Positions 24,013-34,596 of a DNA stretch of 64,000 nt are shown piece after piece. Made by a program: the position numbers and the translations under genes. Position 1 is the first letter of the stretch. Each line of letters starts with the position of its first letter. The notes below the pieces were generated by a model, which saw only the letters and a list, made by a program, of their open reading frames with translations, had not been told where the DNA came from and ran no database searches. The DNA is from Patagioenas fasciata (lineage: Eukaryota > Chordata > Aves > Columbiformes > Columbidae), in NCBI RefSeq assembly GCF_037038585.1, contig NC_092520.1, positions 124,466,001 through 124,530,000 of the forward strand, in the 5' to 3' direction.

Positions 24013-25249
24013 TGACCAGATGGCTTCATTTTCTGTATTTTCCTTCATTGAGTTATAATAGCATAGGTGAGCTACCACAGACAGCTCCTTTTCTTTTAGC
24101 CCACATTTGTGTGTGACCTAGAGGGCTAGGAAGAATTTGACAGGGGAGATAAGCTTCCAAAGTTTCTTTCATGGTGACCGAACTTAAAGCCCAATGAAAT
24201 CAGTGCAAGGAAAGGACATTCAGCACCTCACAGCAGATATTCAGTAGTTCATCAGATAACACTACATGAAGAAAAAGTATTCTGAGTATCTCAGAAGAAC
24301 AGAAAACAATCCTTTAAAAATATGAAATATTTTAGCTAGATAGGCAATGAAACAATAGCAACACAAACAAGGCTTAAGACTGATCAGAATAGTGTCCTGG
24401 CCCTGTAATGTAGCATACTAACAGACAGACACAGAAAAGGGCACTACTCAGATCTTAAGGAGCAAAGGCATAAGAAGACCTATAAAGATACAGCATTTTG
24501 ACTCTCCCATCTGCTTAAATTTGAACAGTTACCTTTCAGAATTTTAGCAATTCACAACAGCTCATTTTCAGGATGATATTAAAGCTGTCAGGGCATGCTC
24601 AGATGTCCATACTTTATCTAGTATCTCCTCAGTAACACAAACATGCAAGATCTATTGGTGTGAGGTGGAGCAGGAAGAACAAAAACATGTGGATAATAGA
24701 CTGGTTACTAACATGCAAAGTCCTTGGAGCATAAAACTCCAAATTAATACTTAATGCTGTGTATTATGGATGTTGCTGAAAAGCTGTGTTGTAAGAGAGA
24801 TGGAGAAAAAACTGTAGGGTCCTACATGCATTGGGTACTGACAAAGCCTTGAAGGATAGTGCTTTCTCTCTTAATTTACAAACTTCTTTTGCTACTATCT
24901 TCATCATTATTGTGCCCATTTATTTTCAGCTAAATCCTTTCTTAAATACACCGAACCAGTAAGAAACCTACAGATCTGACACTGAGCAAACACTTCTAAA
25001 AAGCAAGAACAAAGAATTTTACATCAGGAAAAAAAAATGAAATAAAAAGAATTGTTCTGTATTGTTATGTTCCACAGATAATAAGCAATATGCTATTATT
25101 ACCTTACTATATTCTCTTACTATGTTTTGTTTACTTTCAGTACTGATTTTAATTTATCACTTCCCCCCACTTCCCCCCACCTAGTGTTTATAGTCCCTCT
25201 TTGTGATTGTTTCCTGCTAAACAGATGTAGACATGGATAAGTCTGCCAA
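24013..25249. other. Non-coding stretch
   Basis: I see no gene here. A short direct duplication of ACTTCCCCCC lies at 25159-25178, followed by ACCT, shortly before the NF-kappaB-like pair. Confidence 0.6.
25159..25178. repeat. Tandem ACTTCCCCCC, two units
   Basis: Two exact copies of a 10-base unit (25159-25168 and 25169-25178). On the minus strand they read as G-runs that could matter for local structure. Confidence 0.85.
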
Positions 25250-25255
25250 TTTTCT

Positions 25256-25265
25256 GGGAATTTCC
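25256..25265. promoter_or_regulatory. NF-kappaB-like decamer GGGAATTTCC
   Basis: The sequence fits the Rel/NF-kappaB consensus GGGRNNYYCC exactly. It sits in the first copy of a 17-base imperfect direct repeat (TTTCTGGGAATTTCCAG, 25251-25267). Roughly fifteen such matches are expected by chance in a window of this size, so function is unproven. Confidence 0.25.
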
Positions 25266-25281
25266 AGATATCCAAGTTTCT

Positions 25282-25291
25282 GGGGATTTCC
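25282..25291. promoter_or_regulatory. NF-kappaB-like decamer GGGGATTTCC
   Basis: Second consensus match, exactly 26 bases after the first, in the second copy of the same direct repeat (TTTCTGGGGATTTCCAG, 25277-25293). It abuts or overlaps the boundary of the CR1 fragment that follows. Confidence 0.25.
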
Positions 25292-25690
25292 AGTCCCCCT
25301 GACAGAGCAGGAACACCTAGATGAGGTTACCCAAGAACGTGTCCAGCTGGGTTTTGAATGTCTCCGGAGAAGGAGACTCCACAACCTCCCTGGGCAGCCT
25401 GTTCCAGTGCGCTGTCACCCTTGACGTGAAGACATTTCTTCTCATATTTAAGTGGAACCTCCTGTGTTCCAGTTTGAACCCATTACCCCTTGTCCTACCA
25501 TTGGTTGTCACCGAGAAGAGCCTGGCTCCATCCTCGTGACACTCACCGTTTACATATTTATAAACATTAATGAGGTCACCCCTCAGTCTCCTCCAAGCTA
25601 AAGAGACCCAGCTCCCGCAGCCTTTCCTCATGAGGGAGATGCTCCACTCCCTTCATCATCTTTGTGGCTCTAAAACCTCTGCAGAAAAGC
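25292..25690 (-). mobile_element. CR1 LINE fragment with the ORF2 tail still open, antisense
   Basis: On the minus strand, 25631 to 25317 is an uninterrupted frame of 104 codons matching the C-terminal end of CR1 ORF2 (endonuclease/reverse transcriptase polyprotein). Conserved wording includes [23 protein letters not shown] and [13 protein letters not shown], followed by the terminal stop. A second copy of the same region is at 44382-44576. Unlike most CR1 insertions, this copy seems to lack the 3'-terminal GGAAGGGACC...TTCTATG block: the plus strand starts at about CAGTCCCCCTGACAGAGCAGG. It is also 5'-truncated, so it cannot move. The catalytic reverse-transcriptase core is not present. Confidence 0.9.
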
Positions 25691-25864
25691 TTTGTGTATG
25701 TGTGTTAGCTGTAGGAAGACCTGACAATATTGAATAACTGGGCAATATAAGGCAGACAAAAAACAATATATGAAAATAGAAGTAAATGTACTTTAGGAAA
25801 AAAAAAAATCCAAGTTTCACATACAAAACAATTAACTCCAATGTACCATGCAGATGGTAGACCA

Positions 25865-26809
25865 GAATAGGAATCATTACAATGAACACATTCTTGCCAA
25901 TGAGAAATAAGTTTGTTTATTCCTGTAGTATAAAAATCCATGCTTCAGGTTTCAACGAACTCTTGGAAAGCATCTTCTACGTCTTGCTGGTTGTGGAAGG
26001 ATTTTCCATGCGAAAAGGCATCGAGATGCTTGAAGAAGTGGTCGTCGGTTGGCAAGAGGTCAGGTGAATATGGCAGATGAGACAAAACTTCGTAGCCCAA
26101 TTTATTCAACTTTGGAAGTGTTGGTTGTGTGACATGTGGTTGGGCATTGTCATGGAGAAGAATTGGGCCCTTTCTGTTGACCAATGCGGGCTGCACGTGT
26201 TGTATTTTTTCAGTGCATTTCATCCATTTGCTGAGCAGATTTTTCAGTCTGGTGCACGATTAGCTTTGGGAAGTGCTTTGGAGGTTCTTCTTGGTCCAAC
26301 CACTGAGCTGGTTGTCACCAGTTGTCATATAAAGTCCACTTTTCATCACACATCACAATCCAGTCGAAAAATGGTTTGTTGTTGTTGCGTAGAAGCAGAG
26401 AAGAAAACAATTCAAAATGATATTTTTTTTAATTTTTGGTCAGCTCACAAGGCACCCACTTATCGAGCTTTCTTACCTTTCCAATTTGCTTCAAATGTCA
26501 AATAACTATAGAATGGTCAATGCTGAGTTTTTCTGCAGCTTCTTGTGTAGTTGTGGGAGGATGAGCTTTGATGATAGCTCTCAACTGGTCATTGTCACCT
26601 TCTGATGGCCAGTCACTATGCTTCTCATCTTCAAGACTCTCATCTACTTTGTGAAACTTCCTGACCCACCACCACACTATATGTTTATTAGCAGTTCCTG
26701 GGCCAAATGCGTTGTTGACATTGTGAGTTGTCTCTGCTGCTTTATGACTCATTTTGATCTCGAATAAGAAAATTGCTCAAATTTGCTTTTTGTCTAACAT
26801 CATTTCCAT
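25865..26809 (-). pseudogene. Mariner transposase pseudogene (Hsmar1-like)
   Basis: Mariner transposase cuts and pastes its own element using an N-terminal helix-turn-helix DNA-binding region and a DD34D nuclease. The original start is ATG at 26807-26809. The N-terminal part (KAAETT, NNAFGPGTAN, DESLEDE) is followed by the catalytic half with MCDEKW, KGPILLHDNA and YSPDLLPTDDHFF. The three acidic residues are all present: codons at 26345-26347, 26149-26151 and 26044-26046, the last two 34 residues apart. The gene is dead. Codon 11 is TGA (26777-26779), apparently from a CGA codon; another TGA ends the first long frame at 26498-26500. An internal deletion of about 80 bases lies between the first and second catalytic residues, a one-base insertion shifts the frame near 26190-26205, and a TGA interrupts the C-terminal part after FVET. 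Frames on the plus strand here are shadows. Confidence 0.92.
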
Positions 26810-26855
26810 AGTTTAAAATAGATATAAAATAAACAGCAAGTAATAAGTCGGTAGC

Positions 26856-26902
26856 AAAAAAAAAAAAAAAAAAAAAAAAACAAACACACAAACAAACAAA
26901 CC
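26856..26902. repeat. A25 run followed by CAAA repeats, inside the mariner
   Basis: Twenty-five consecutive A residues (26856-26880) lead into CAAACACACAAACAAACAAA. The tract lies between the mariner 5' terminal repeat and its start codon. Confidence 0.9.
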
Positions 26903-27011
26903 TATAAAGCGAGAAAAGCACATTAAAATGATGTATAACGTAATCACATTTACTTAAGAATGTATTCCAATATCAAATGGCAAATTTCAACAATGAAAAA
27001 AAATGAAACTC

Positions 27012-27028
27012 CTTTTGCACCAACCTAA
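27012..27028 (-). repeat. Mariner 5' terminal inverted repeat
   Basis: Minus-strand sequence TTAGGTTGGTGCAAAAG, the terminal motif of Hsmar1/MADE1-type mariners, with TA immediately outside. This is where transposase would bind and cut. Confidence 0.9.
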
Positions 27029-29507
27029 TACAAACACATCCTTCCTCCTAGAAATATTATGCTACTAACACTGTCATCTGTCTACCTCACACTGTGGTGT
27101 GCATAAAAACAAAAGAATACAGCTCTTCATAAATTCCTGCCAGCAGCACTATATTTTCTTTTTGCTCTGTACATATAACTTCTGTTAGTGACATATGAAA
27201 ACCACAAATTCTGCATGACTCCACTGTCTCAACAACTGCTGTCACAATCTCTTCAAGTACTAGAAAGTAATGATTTAATTTAAAAAGTGGAATGCCATTG
27301 CTTACAATGAGAAAAACAGCTATCACTTAACTAAACAAATGAGGATAGTTACTTCCTTACAATTTTAGATGAAGACATTACTTCATAATTTTCAAAGAAC
27401 TTTGCCTATTTATATCACTGGAAACTCTACCCTGGAAACGGTGAATTGGAGAGAAGATAAAAAAGAAAGAAAAAGGAAAAGCAAATGCACTGGCAAAATC
27501 AGAACAATGAAATACACCATCAAAATAGATACAATTGCATACAAATAAATGAGGCTTATTGTTTTCTATCAAAATTCAGCATTCTGAAATCATTTTGCTC
27601 CTATTCTGCAAGTACGCAAACAAAGCCATTATATTTTCCTTTTAATGTAATGTGAAAAACACAATACCTCTGGAGCTTTTTTTCATTCTGTTTTAGATTG
27701 CACATTGTACACCAACTTTCAGAGCAAGTAAGACATGGACACCATTTTTATTTGAAATTTATTAGAATATTATTTCAAGAATGATAAAACTACAAAAGAC
27801 TTCTAAAACCAAAATCTCTCAGACTCCCAAGCCACTACTTTGAGGTTTTTTTTTGCAAAAGAAAGCTAGTGCCTATCTCAATCCATTTAGCTTATAAATA
27901 ATAATCAATAGTAATTGCTCTTACCTTGCCTGCTTATCAAGTTAGTTACCACTTTTGTGCTATATACACGTCTTTTACCACCTTTATGATAATTTCCTTT
28001 GATTCACTTCTCCATCTGTTCTCAACAATTAAATTGACAGTGTCCCTTCCTCTTTCTTCACCTGCATGTCTCAAACATGGTTACACCTCACAGAAATGGC
28101 ACAAAGTCAAGCTATCATCTGTTTCCCCTTTCCTCAAAAATAAATAAGAAAAAAAAAAACCAAACAGTCGTACCAGACAAGACAGCTGTAGTCCCAAAAT
28201 ATTCCTCCTTTACATATATATTTGGATAAACCATTGCCCTCCATCCTGGTATCCATCTCCTCAAACAGTATCAGCACCCTTTTCAACACATTGTGTGCTG
28301 TATCAAGCAGCAATGAGAATGCAGATACTTCACTGGCTTCCTCTTTTTGGAGTAAGGTTTCCTGGTCAAACTCATCCTTCACATTTCCAGTTTCTTTCTT
28401 GTCCTTACTAGTTTTCTCCAGCTTTTGGAAAATCAGAGTATTATTCCCATGTAAGAAACCCCTCCGAAAAATTTGCCTGGGGTTGTTCCCAGCTGCCAGA
28501 CCATCAGATACTTGAAATACATTCCTAGACAGTCAATAGTGATATAATGGTCTGATCCTCAGACTGTGTTGCTACTTTATACTAAATGCTCTAGAAATTA
28601 AAGTATGTAGCATGATCAGTTCTACTAGACATACCTTGCATTGTGGTACCAAAATACACACACCTTCCCACATGAACCATGACAATTAGGTATGTGTGCT
28701 CAAGTATAATTTTCTGTATGACACAAAAGTAATTAATTAATTAATGTGCCATACAGACATGAGTACAGTATTCAATAACAAATAATTTTGTATTAGTAAT
28801 AAAGATAGTATTTAACCTGAGGTGAAAGGAAAAAAAAAAAGTCAGCTTTGATAAGGGTAACTTGTACTAATCAGAGATCTTGTAAAATTCACCTTGCAGG
28901 TTATTTTGATAAGAAATTTCTGTAGAACAATTTGACACATTTAAATTAATCTGGTTTCAGGCAGAACACCTCATTACTTTTTCCCTGTAGCGCATAAGTA
29001 AAAGCTTTCAAATTTCATCTGCTTTTTCAGTTCACTGATTATACACCACCTCATCCTAATTTAGAAAAGCAAATAAGTATGAACGTAAGACCTGGGAGCC
29101 CAAAGCATGGCAGACCAATGCTTTACTAGACCAAAGTAAACTTAACTGTGCATTGAAAGTAAATTTCTGACTCAGAGCTTTAGGTAGAAAGTTCATGCAG
29201 CTCTTGAGTAACACTGATGTTGACCCTTTTGAATACCAAGTTCAGGGAAATTCAGCAGCTGTCAGGAGGATGATTTCCTGTGCTGACTCAGTGCTTTAGC
29301 CATTGTTACAGCTTCTTCAAGTAGAGATCACCTAAATGTAACCACATGCTGCTCAGGCATACATGGTCATCCACCACTTTTCTGCTTCACCTCTTTCCTA
29401 CATCCAGTCGAGTCCCCAGAGGGATAAAGGGAAGTTTGTAAGGCCACAGAAGAGCTAAAAATCAGTCAAATGTATTGAGAATCTCCTCCAGTTTTTCAGC
29501 AAGATAC
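27029..29507. other. Non-coding stretch
   Basis: AT-rich sequence with no recognised gene, transposon or long repeat. Short A and T runs only. Confidence 0.6.
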
Positions 29508-30339
29508 TGTGGCAGTACACTCTCCCCTGCTTCTCCCTCTTCCTGCCCTCCCACCGCTGAGAACTGATGTGGCAGCTGCGTGTGTACACAGCCCCCCACT
29601 TCCTTCAATGAGGTAGCTAATGGCTCTTACTGTGAGACCCAGGCCAGAGTCGTTAGGAGCGAGGAGGGGACACACCATCCACAGTAGGTGGGTGCAGAGG
29701 CGCTTGTAGCCACAGTAGGGGGCTGCAGGGAAGCTGCCAAGCTTCTAGAATACCCACAGCCAGATCTGATCAGACTATAAAACGGGGTCCCACCAAGGCT
29801 GCTGTTTGTGTGGTCCTCTTGGAGCCATGGGCCAAATGCTGACGCCAAGAACCCTCCCAGGACTGGGACACCATCTAAGGTAACCTCCCGAAAGAAAAGT
29901 GGGACTGCCTCATCTCTGCGTGTGGGTGAGTGATAACTTAGTATTTTCCTCGCTGGACCAGCAAGTGTATTCTGTGCTTAAATATAAGCTCATGTATTTC
30001 CTTTAGTAATTCCTTGCCAGATTCAGGCAAGCATATATCCTTAATATAATTCCTCACTAGACATGTGGATGTATTTTTCTTGGAGTCAGGGACAGCTCTG
30101 GCATTGTTTTTTGTGAGACGCATGTATGCACACTGTGGATCTCCTTTATTCTTATTTTGCTGTACCCCAAATAATCTCAAGTTGATATCCAAATCTGTAT
30201 TTTATGTTATCAGAGTGCTAATTGACTGTATAAACCCCTTTTCTAATTGGTTGTTTTCCTGGACTTTCCTGGACAGAATGAAAGCCTGTTTTGGACCTTG
30301 TTGTCCACCTAAAACTAACTTTGGAGTCCCTCCGTGACA
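29508..30339 (+). mobile_element. Candidate solo LTR, about 830 bases
   Basis: The segment starts TGTGGCAG and ends CGTGACA. It is flanked by GATAC (29503-29507) and AATAC (30340-30344), a near-match that could be an aged 5-base target duplication. It is GC-richer than its surroundings in the first 400 bases and has a clear TATA box, TATAAAA at 29776-29782, followed by a GC-rich leader and a GTGTGGGTGAGTGATAACTT-like segment that I associate with bird ERV LTRs. The two termini share only TGT/ACA as an inverted repeat. No internal retroviral frame is nearby. Alternative explanations are a fragment of a longer LTR element or an unrelated GC-rich promoter-like patch. The strand is set by the TATA box. 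Confidence 0.42.
29776..29782 (+). promoter_or_regulatory. TATA box of the candidate LTR
   Basis: TATAAAA followed by a GC-rich stretch (CGGGGTCCC), the usual spacing for a Pol II core promoter. No GC box or initiator is obvious. Confidence 0.4.
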
Positions 30340-30696
30340 AATACCACATAGAAAGACTGAAGATACTGACAATTTAAATATCACCAATTCAAAGAGCACG
30401 GGGAAAAAGATGAGTCAGCCTGGAGGGAAGCACTGACCCTTAAAGTTCACTAGTTTCTCCATGCAGAGTAGGGCTGTGGTAAGAAATAAGACAGATGGAA
30501 GAGTCTGGGATGCAAGTCAGCAGGGGAGCTGAACTTCTACCTAAAAACAAGAGTCCAAATTTATCCATCTGTTTGAAACGGCTATGGGAACCCCACCGGG
30601 ATCTGAACTCACCCTGCTGCCCTGTAGGTGCCAGGAGTCTCCTGGAAAACAACAGCCGCAGGAAAACACTTCACCCACATCTGCTACCACCTCCCA

Positions 30697-30740
30697 CAGT
30701 GCCTACCTTAGCTGCTCAGGTACCCCAAAGGTAGGCACTG
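30697..30740. repeat. Perfect 13-bp GC-rich inverted repeat with 18-base loop
   Basis: CAGTGCCTACCTT (30697-30709) is exactly reverse-complementary to AAGGTAGGCACTG (30728-30740). The loop is 30710-30727. Neither side extends. Its GC content makes the stem stable as RNA or as a DNA cruciform. Confidence 0.9.
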
Positions 30741-33680
30741 ACTGAACATAAAATACCTGGGAAGAAGCCCACCACCGTGAAGAATTGAATGGCTCACTGC
30801 TTATCAGAACTGCTTTTATTGCTAACAAAAAATCCTAATAGAGGACCAGGTTCAATCTATTTTTTTTAATAAATAATAGAGGAAAGTGTTCAAACAGCAA
30901 AAACAACAAAATGATTTAATAGTAACATTAAACCATGAGGAACTATTTTTCTTAAGCTAACAAAATTTTAAAAACACAAAATATTTACAGTTTCCACATA
31001 CATGAAAACTGAAGGCTCAGGTTGTCCAACTTCCTCAAACACATATACTTTTATGGTATTTTTTGTGTTCTAGTCCTATACCTACCATGGAAAATTATTT
31101 ATTTAGGTCTCTGACTGCAGAGGCAAGCATGAGAATTGAGAGCCAGCAGAAAATTGTTTTACTGTTTGCACAGCAAAAGCTATGATACAAACTTAGGTTT
31201 TTCAAATTTACCTTAACCCTCACTTCCACTTGTGCATCTGAAAGCTTGCACACATACCAGCGACATGCAAAAGCAAGGCCTCCTTCTACAAAGGCTCAAC
31301 TAAAACACTAAAGAAAACAGGTGCTCATATACATTTGAAGTTGTCTGTATGTCCATTGAAATACCTTGCACATACAAAGCACAGTGATGCAACCCAATGT
31401 GAATAAGGAAGACAGGAGAGAAACTGCAGCACTGCAAAGTATCCTGCACCTGAGCCCATGTGTGGGCTGGTGCTGAAGTCCTTTTACTCCCCCCATAACA
31501 CGTGAAGCTTGCGTTTATGCAAAACAAATATCTTGAAGTATAAGAACAATGAACACCTTCTAGTATCGACAGATATTTTTCTCTGTGCTGTTACTTTAGT
31601 GGACCCCATGCCAATCAGAGAGGTATGCAGGAGGGAAAGATGCACAGCGCTACTCCTGGAAGTGTCTCTCCATAGCAGTTTCTGCAAGAGTAGGGAGGGC
31701 TATTTTTAAATTTGAGTCAGATTTCAATCTCTCATTCTCTGCAGTATGACTGTTCAATACATTTCCATTTGTTATTTAATTTGGCATGTATTAGCAACAA
31801 AGGACTTCTACTGATCTGAATAATATTTTGTGTGTTACTATGGTACACAGTAGTTTTTCTTGTAATCTGATTTCTTTCTTTCAAATTTGTAAATTTAAAA
31901 AGAAAAGCTGTGAGGGTAGATCATAGTTGACATGTCGCTTTCTAAATATCATTTACGTTTTTCTCTTTACATACATCTTTAATAGTAAATTTCATTTTTT
32001 CTATACATATTTTAGTGTGAAAATGTTTGCCATCAATATTAAAAAAGGAATTATCTGCCAGTAACATTTTTGCTTTCATATTTTAATATTAAGTTGCTTG
32101 CTTAGTTGTGTGCAAAGAAGGAAATCTTTCTCAGTGCCTTTTTATACATGTCCTCCCAAAAGAGAAATGAAAAGAAGTTCTAGTAGGTTTTGAGATGCTT
32201 ATTTATTTATACATTAAAACTCAGAAATTAATTAATTACTGTTCTCCCTTACTATCCTACTGATCCACACACCAAAAAGTGTTCTTTGCCTTCTGATTTT
32301 ATCTTACGATGAAATTATACTAAATTTCACAATAGTGACTAGCGACACTTCATTTGTATCTTTCCGCATACAGCCCAAGGTAAGAGTCATCACCCACATC
32401 CAAGAACATGTATCCCTAGTTCGTGGACATATGCTACTCCCAGGAATGCAGCTGTTCATGCAGAGACTCAGATCTGACAAAGAAATTTAAAAGACAGAAC
32501 ACTGCTTCAATATCTGACTTTTTAAGCCAAAAGCATTATACCATAGGGTTGCATCTAATTCACAGATAAAGCTGGGCACCTAGAATGGTATCCATAGAAG
32601 GACGCTACACTTGGCAGATAGCTGCCTGAGCCAACTTGCAGAGAAATGCTAAAAAAAAAAAAAAACACCACACAACAACAACAACAAAAAATTGTATCCA
32701 AATATTACACCTTAAATTACTAAACCTTAAAGCATTCGCTCCATTTCAGATGTACAGGCTAGAGCTTGCCCTGAAGATAGATGTCATATCCTCTCAAAAA
32801 ATAATTCAGGGAAATGGTGCTGGTTTCATTTTCAAACACAACTATTTATAGTGATGCTGCTGCTTCTGTCCTTGGTCTGTTGTGTTTGTTGTTTGTTTTT
32901 TTTTTTATTCAGCAACTCGACAGTTAGACTCAGGAATTTTAATCCATTTGATAACCCAAAGCAAACACAGGCCACTGACTACAGCTGATGTTGCATCCCA
33001 TCCCAAGATGCAACACAAGGTAATTAGTTGGTCCTTACCAAAGGTGAGAGGTGGATTTGAACTTCTGGATCAGAGCAGGGAAGAGCATCTTGGACCTTCT
33101 TTGACTGGGAAGAAACCCTAACCACCAGATGGAAGGAAAAACAGAACACACCTGTGCTGCTCCTTCAGCAATACAAGACTGAAGTGTGAATTACTCTCAC
33201 TACTACACATGCCGCAAAATGCGTTATGCCTTTTGCAGGGGAACACAGAGATGTAAGCTAGATTCAGTGTTGCTGAGCATTTGACTGCAGCCTTTGAGAT
33301 TCTCTGGGCTTGCAAAAAAACCCCAAGCTTTTGGTAGCCAAGGAACCTACACATCAAATGCTGAGTGACCTACTTACACCTCCAATGCCTGCAAGGTTAT
33401 GGGCTTCACACCATGGGATTCACACCATAAGCTCGGGTAACAGACACACAGTTCTTTTAATAAAATTATTCACTTTCACTCTGTCAAGTAATGCATCCTT
33501 TTACTCATCATTACTAAAAAATTGAGAAAGGCCCAAGGGCAGAATGAAGGAGAAGTGGGACACATTGGAAGCAAAACTGAAGGAAGCAAAAATGTAATAC
33601 ACAGAAAAGATCACTGGATAAGCTTAGCAATTATTTTAGTCTAAGCAGCCTGGAAAAATCTGTCTGCATCTTCATTTGCC

Positions 33681-33701
33681 TCAGTATTTTTAAAATACTG
33701 A
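33681..33701. repeat. 21-base palindrome
   Basis: TCAGTATTTT and AAAATACTGA flank a single central T. AT-rich and of no known function. Confidence 0.85.
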
Positions 33702-34579
33702 AATATAAGACAGGACAGAACTACTTAAGGTCATTAAGTTCAAACCCCAAGGCCAAAATTACCTGTAACAGATGGCAAGTCCAACAAGCTCAGCAGGAAT
33801 AACCACTGCTGTCTGCAGGATTACACAATTTTTCTTCAACTTTTGCAAGAAACTTAAAACCAGTGAAAGAAGAGACCAAAATCCTCTGGAAGCCTGCAAA
33901 AGACATCCCTGGGAAAGTGCAGGAGGAAACCAAAAGCGCAACTGTTTATTGTGATAAGGCGATATATTAATAACAATGAACTGTTTTTCACATTACTAAG
34001 TGGCTCCGCTCCCACTACCTTTCTAGTTCTATACTTTTGACAAGCTTCCAGTCTTGAAGTTGTCTCCAGGTCAGGCGCTTGCTTCAGGCAATTTTAGCAC
34101 AAACTCTACCCACTGCAAGAGACAACAGCCATCTGGTCAAACTCCTTTTATGCAGTGGCTCACCCAGTGCATATTTAACGTGTACCTGAATTTGACCTAG
34201 CAAACTAAGGAGGAAGAGTCACGAGTTTAGGGACATGACGTTTATGAAGTCTGGGTTGTTTTTTTTTTTTTCACTAGTTTTGCTGTACGTAAGAACAGCT
34301 GTTAAGCATCAGTCTTGATAAAGATTGTAAAGTGAAATTTCCAAAGCCCACAAAAGAAATAGAATCTTAAAAATGAGACTTGCAATCTTAACTTTGTTCA
34401 AATGCTTTTGAAAGACCTGCTCATCAAACCAGTCTGAATACTAATATATGATTCAAAAACCCAAACTAAAACAATACAAGAAACATACTAGGAAGTACAT
34501 TTTAATGATTAAAGTAGTGGCAAGAAGAAATAGAAAACATACAAAAACCTGCAACAGGTTGGGAGAAATACGCTGACAT

Positions 34580-34596
34580 AAAAAAAAAAAAAAAAA
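34580..34596. repeat. Poly-A run, 17 bases
   Basis: Uninterrupted A homopolymer. Confidence 0.9.

Larger units (their letters stand above)
25793..27028 (-). mobile_element. Mariner-type DNA transposon, Hsmar1-like, decayed
   Basis: The element lies on the minus strand. Its 5' terminal inverted repeat, TTAGGTTGGTGCAAAAG, is at 27012-27028 and is followed on the plus strand by TA, the target dinucleotide of mariners. A transposase pseudogene fills most of it. The 3' end is less clear: TTAGG followed by an A run near 25793 may be the remains of the other terminal repeat. That gives about 1.24 kb, near the usual 1.3 kb for the family. Protein and DNA wording are very close to Hsmar1-type elements; the chicken element Galluhop is a possible bird relative, but I could not compare them. 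An A25 tract with CAAA repeats (26856-26902) sits in its 5' UTR. Confidence 0.92.

Noticed and set aside
26077-26505. 142-codon plus-strand frame
   Set aside because: Antisense shadow of the mariner transposase pseudogene.
33715-33770. GGTCATTAAGTTCAAACCCC, reminiscent of the CR1 3' core
   Set aside because: Too short and too diverged to support.
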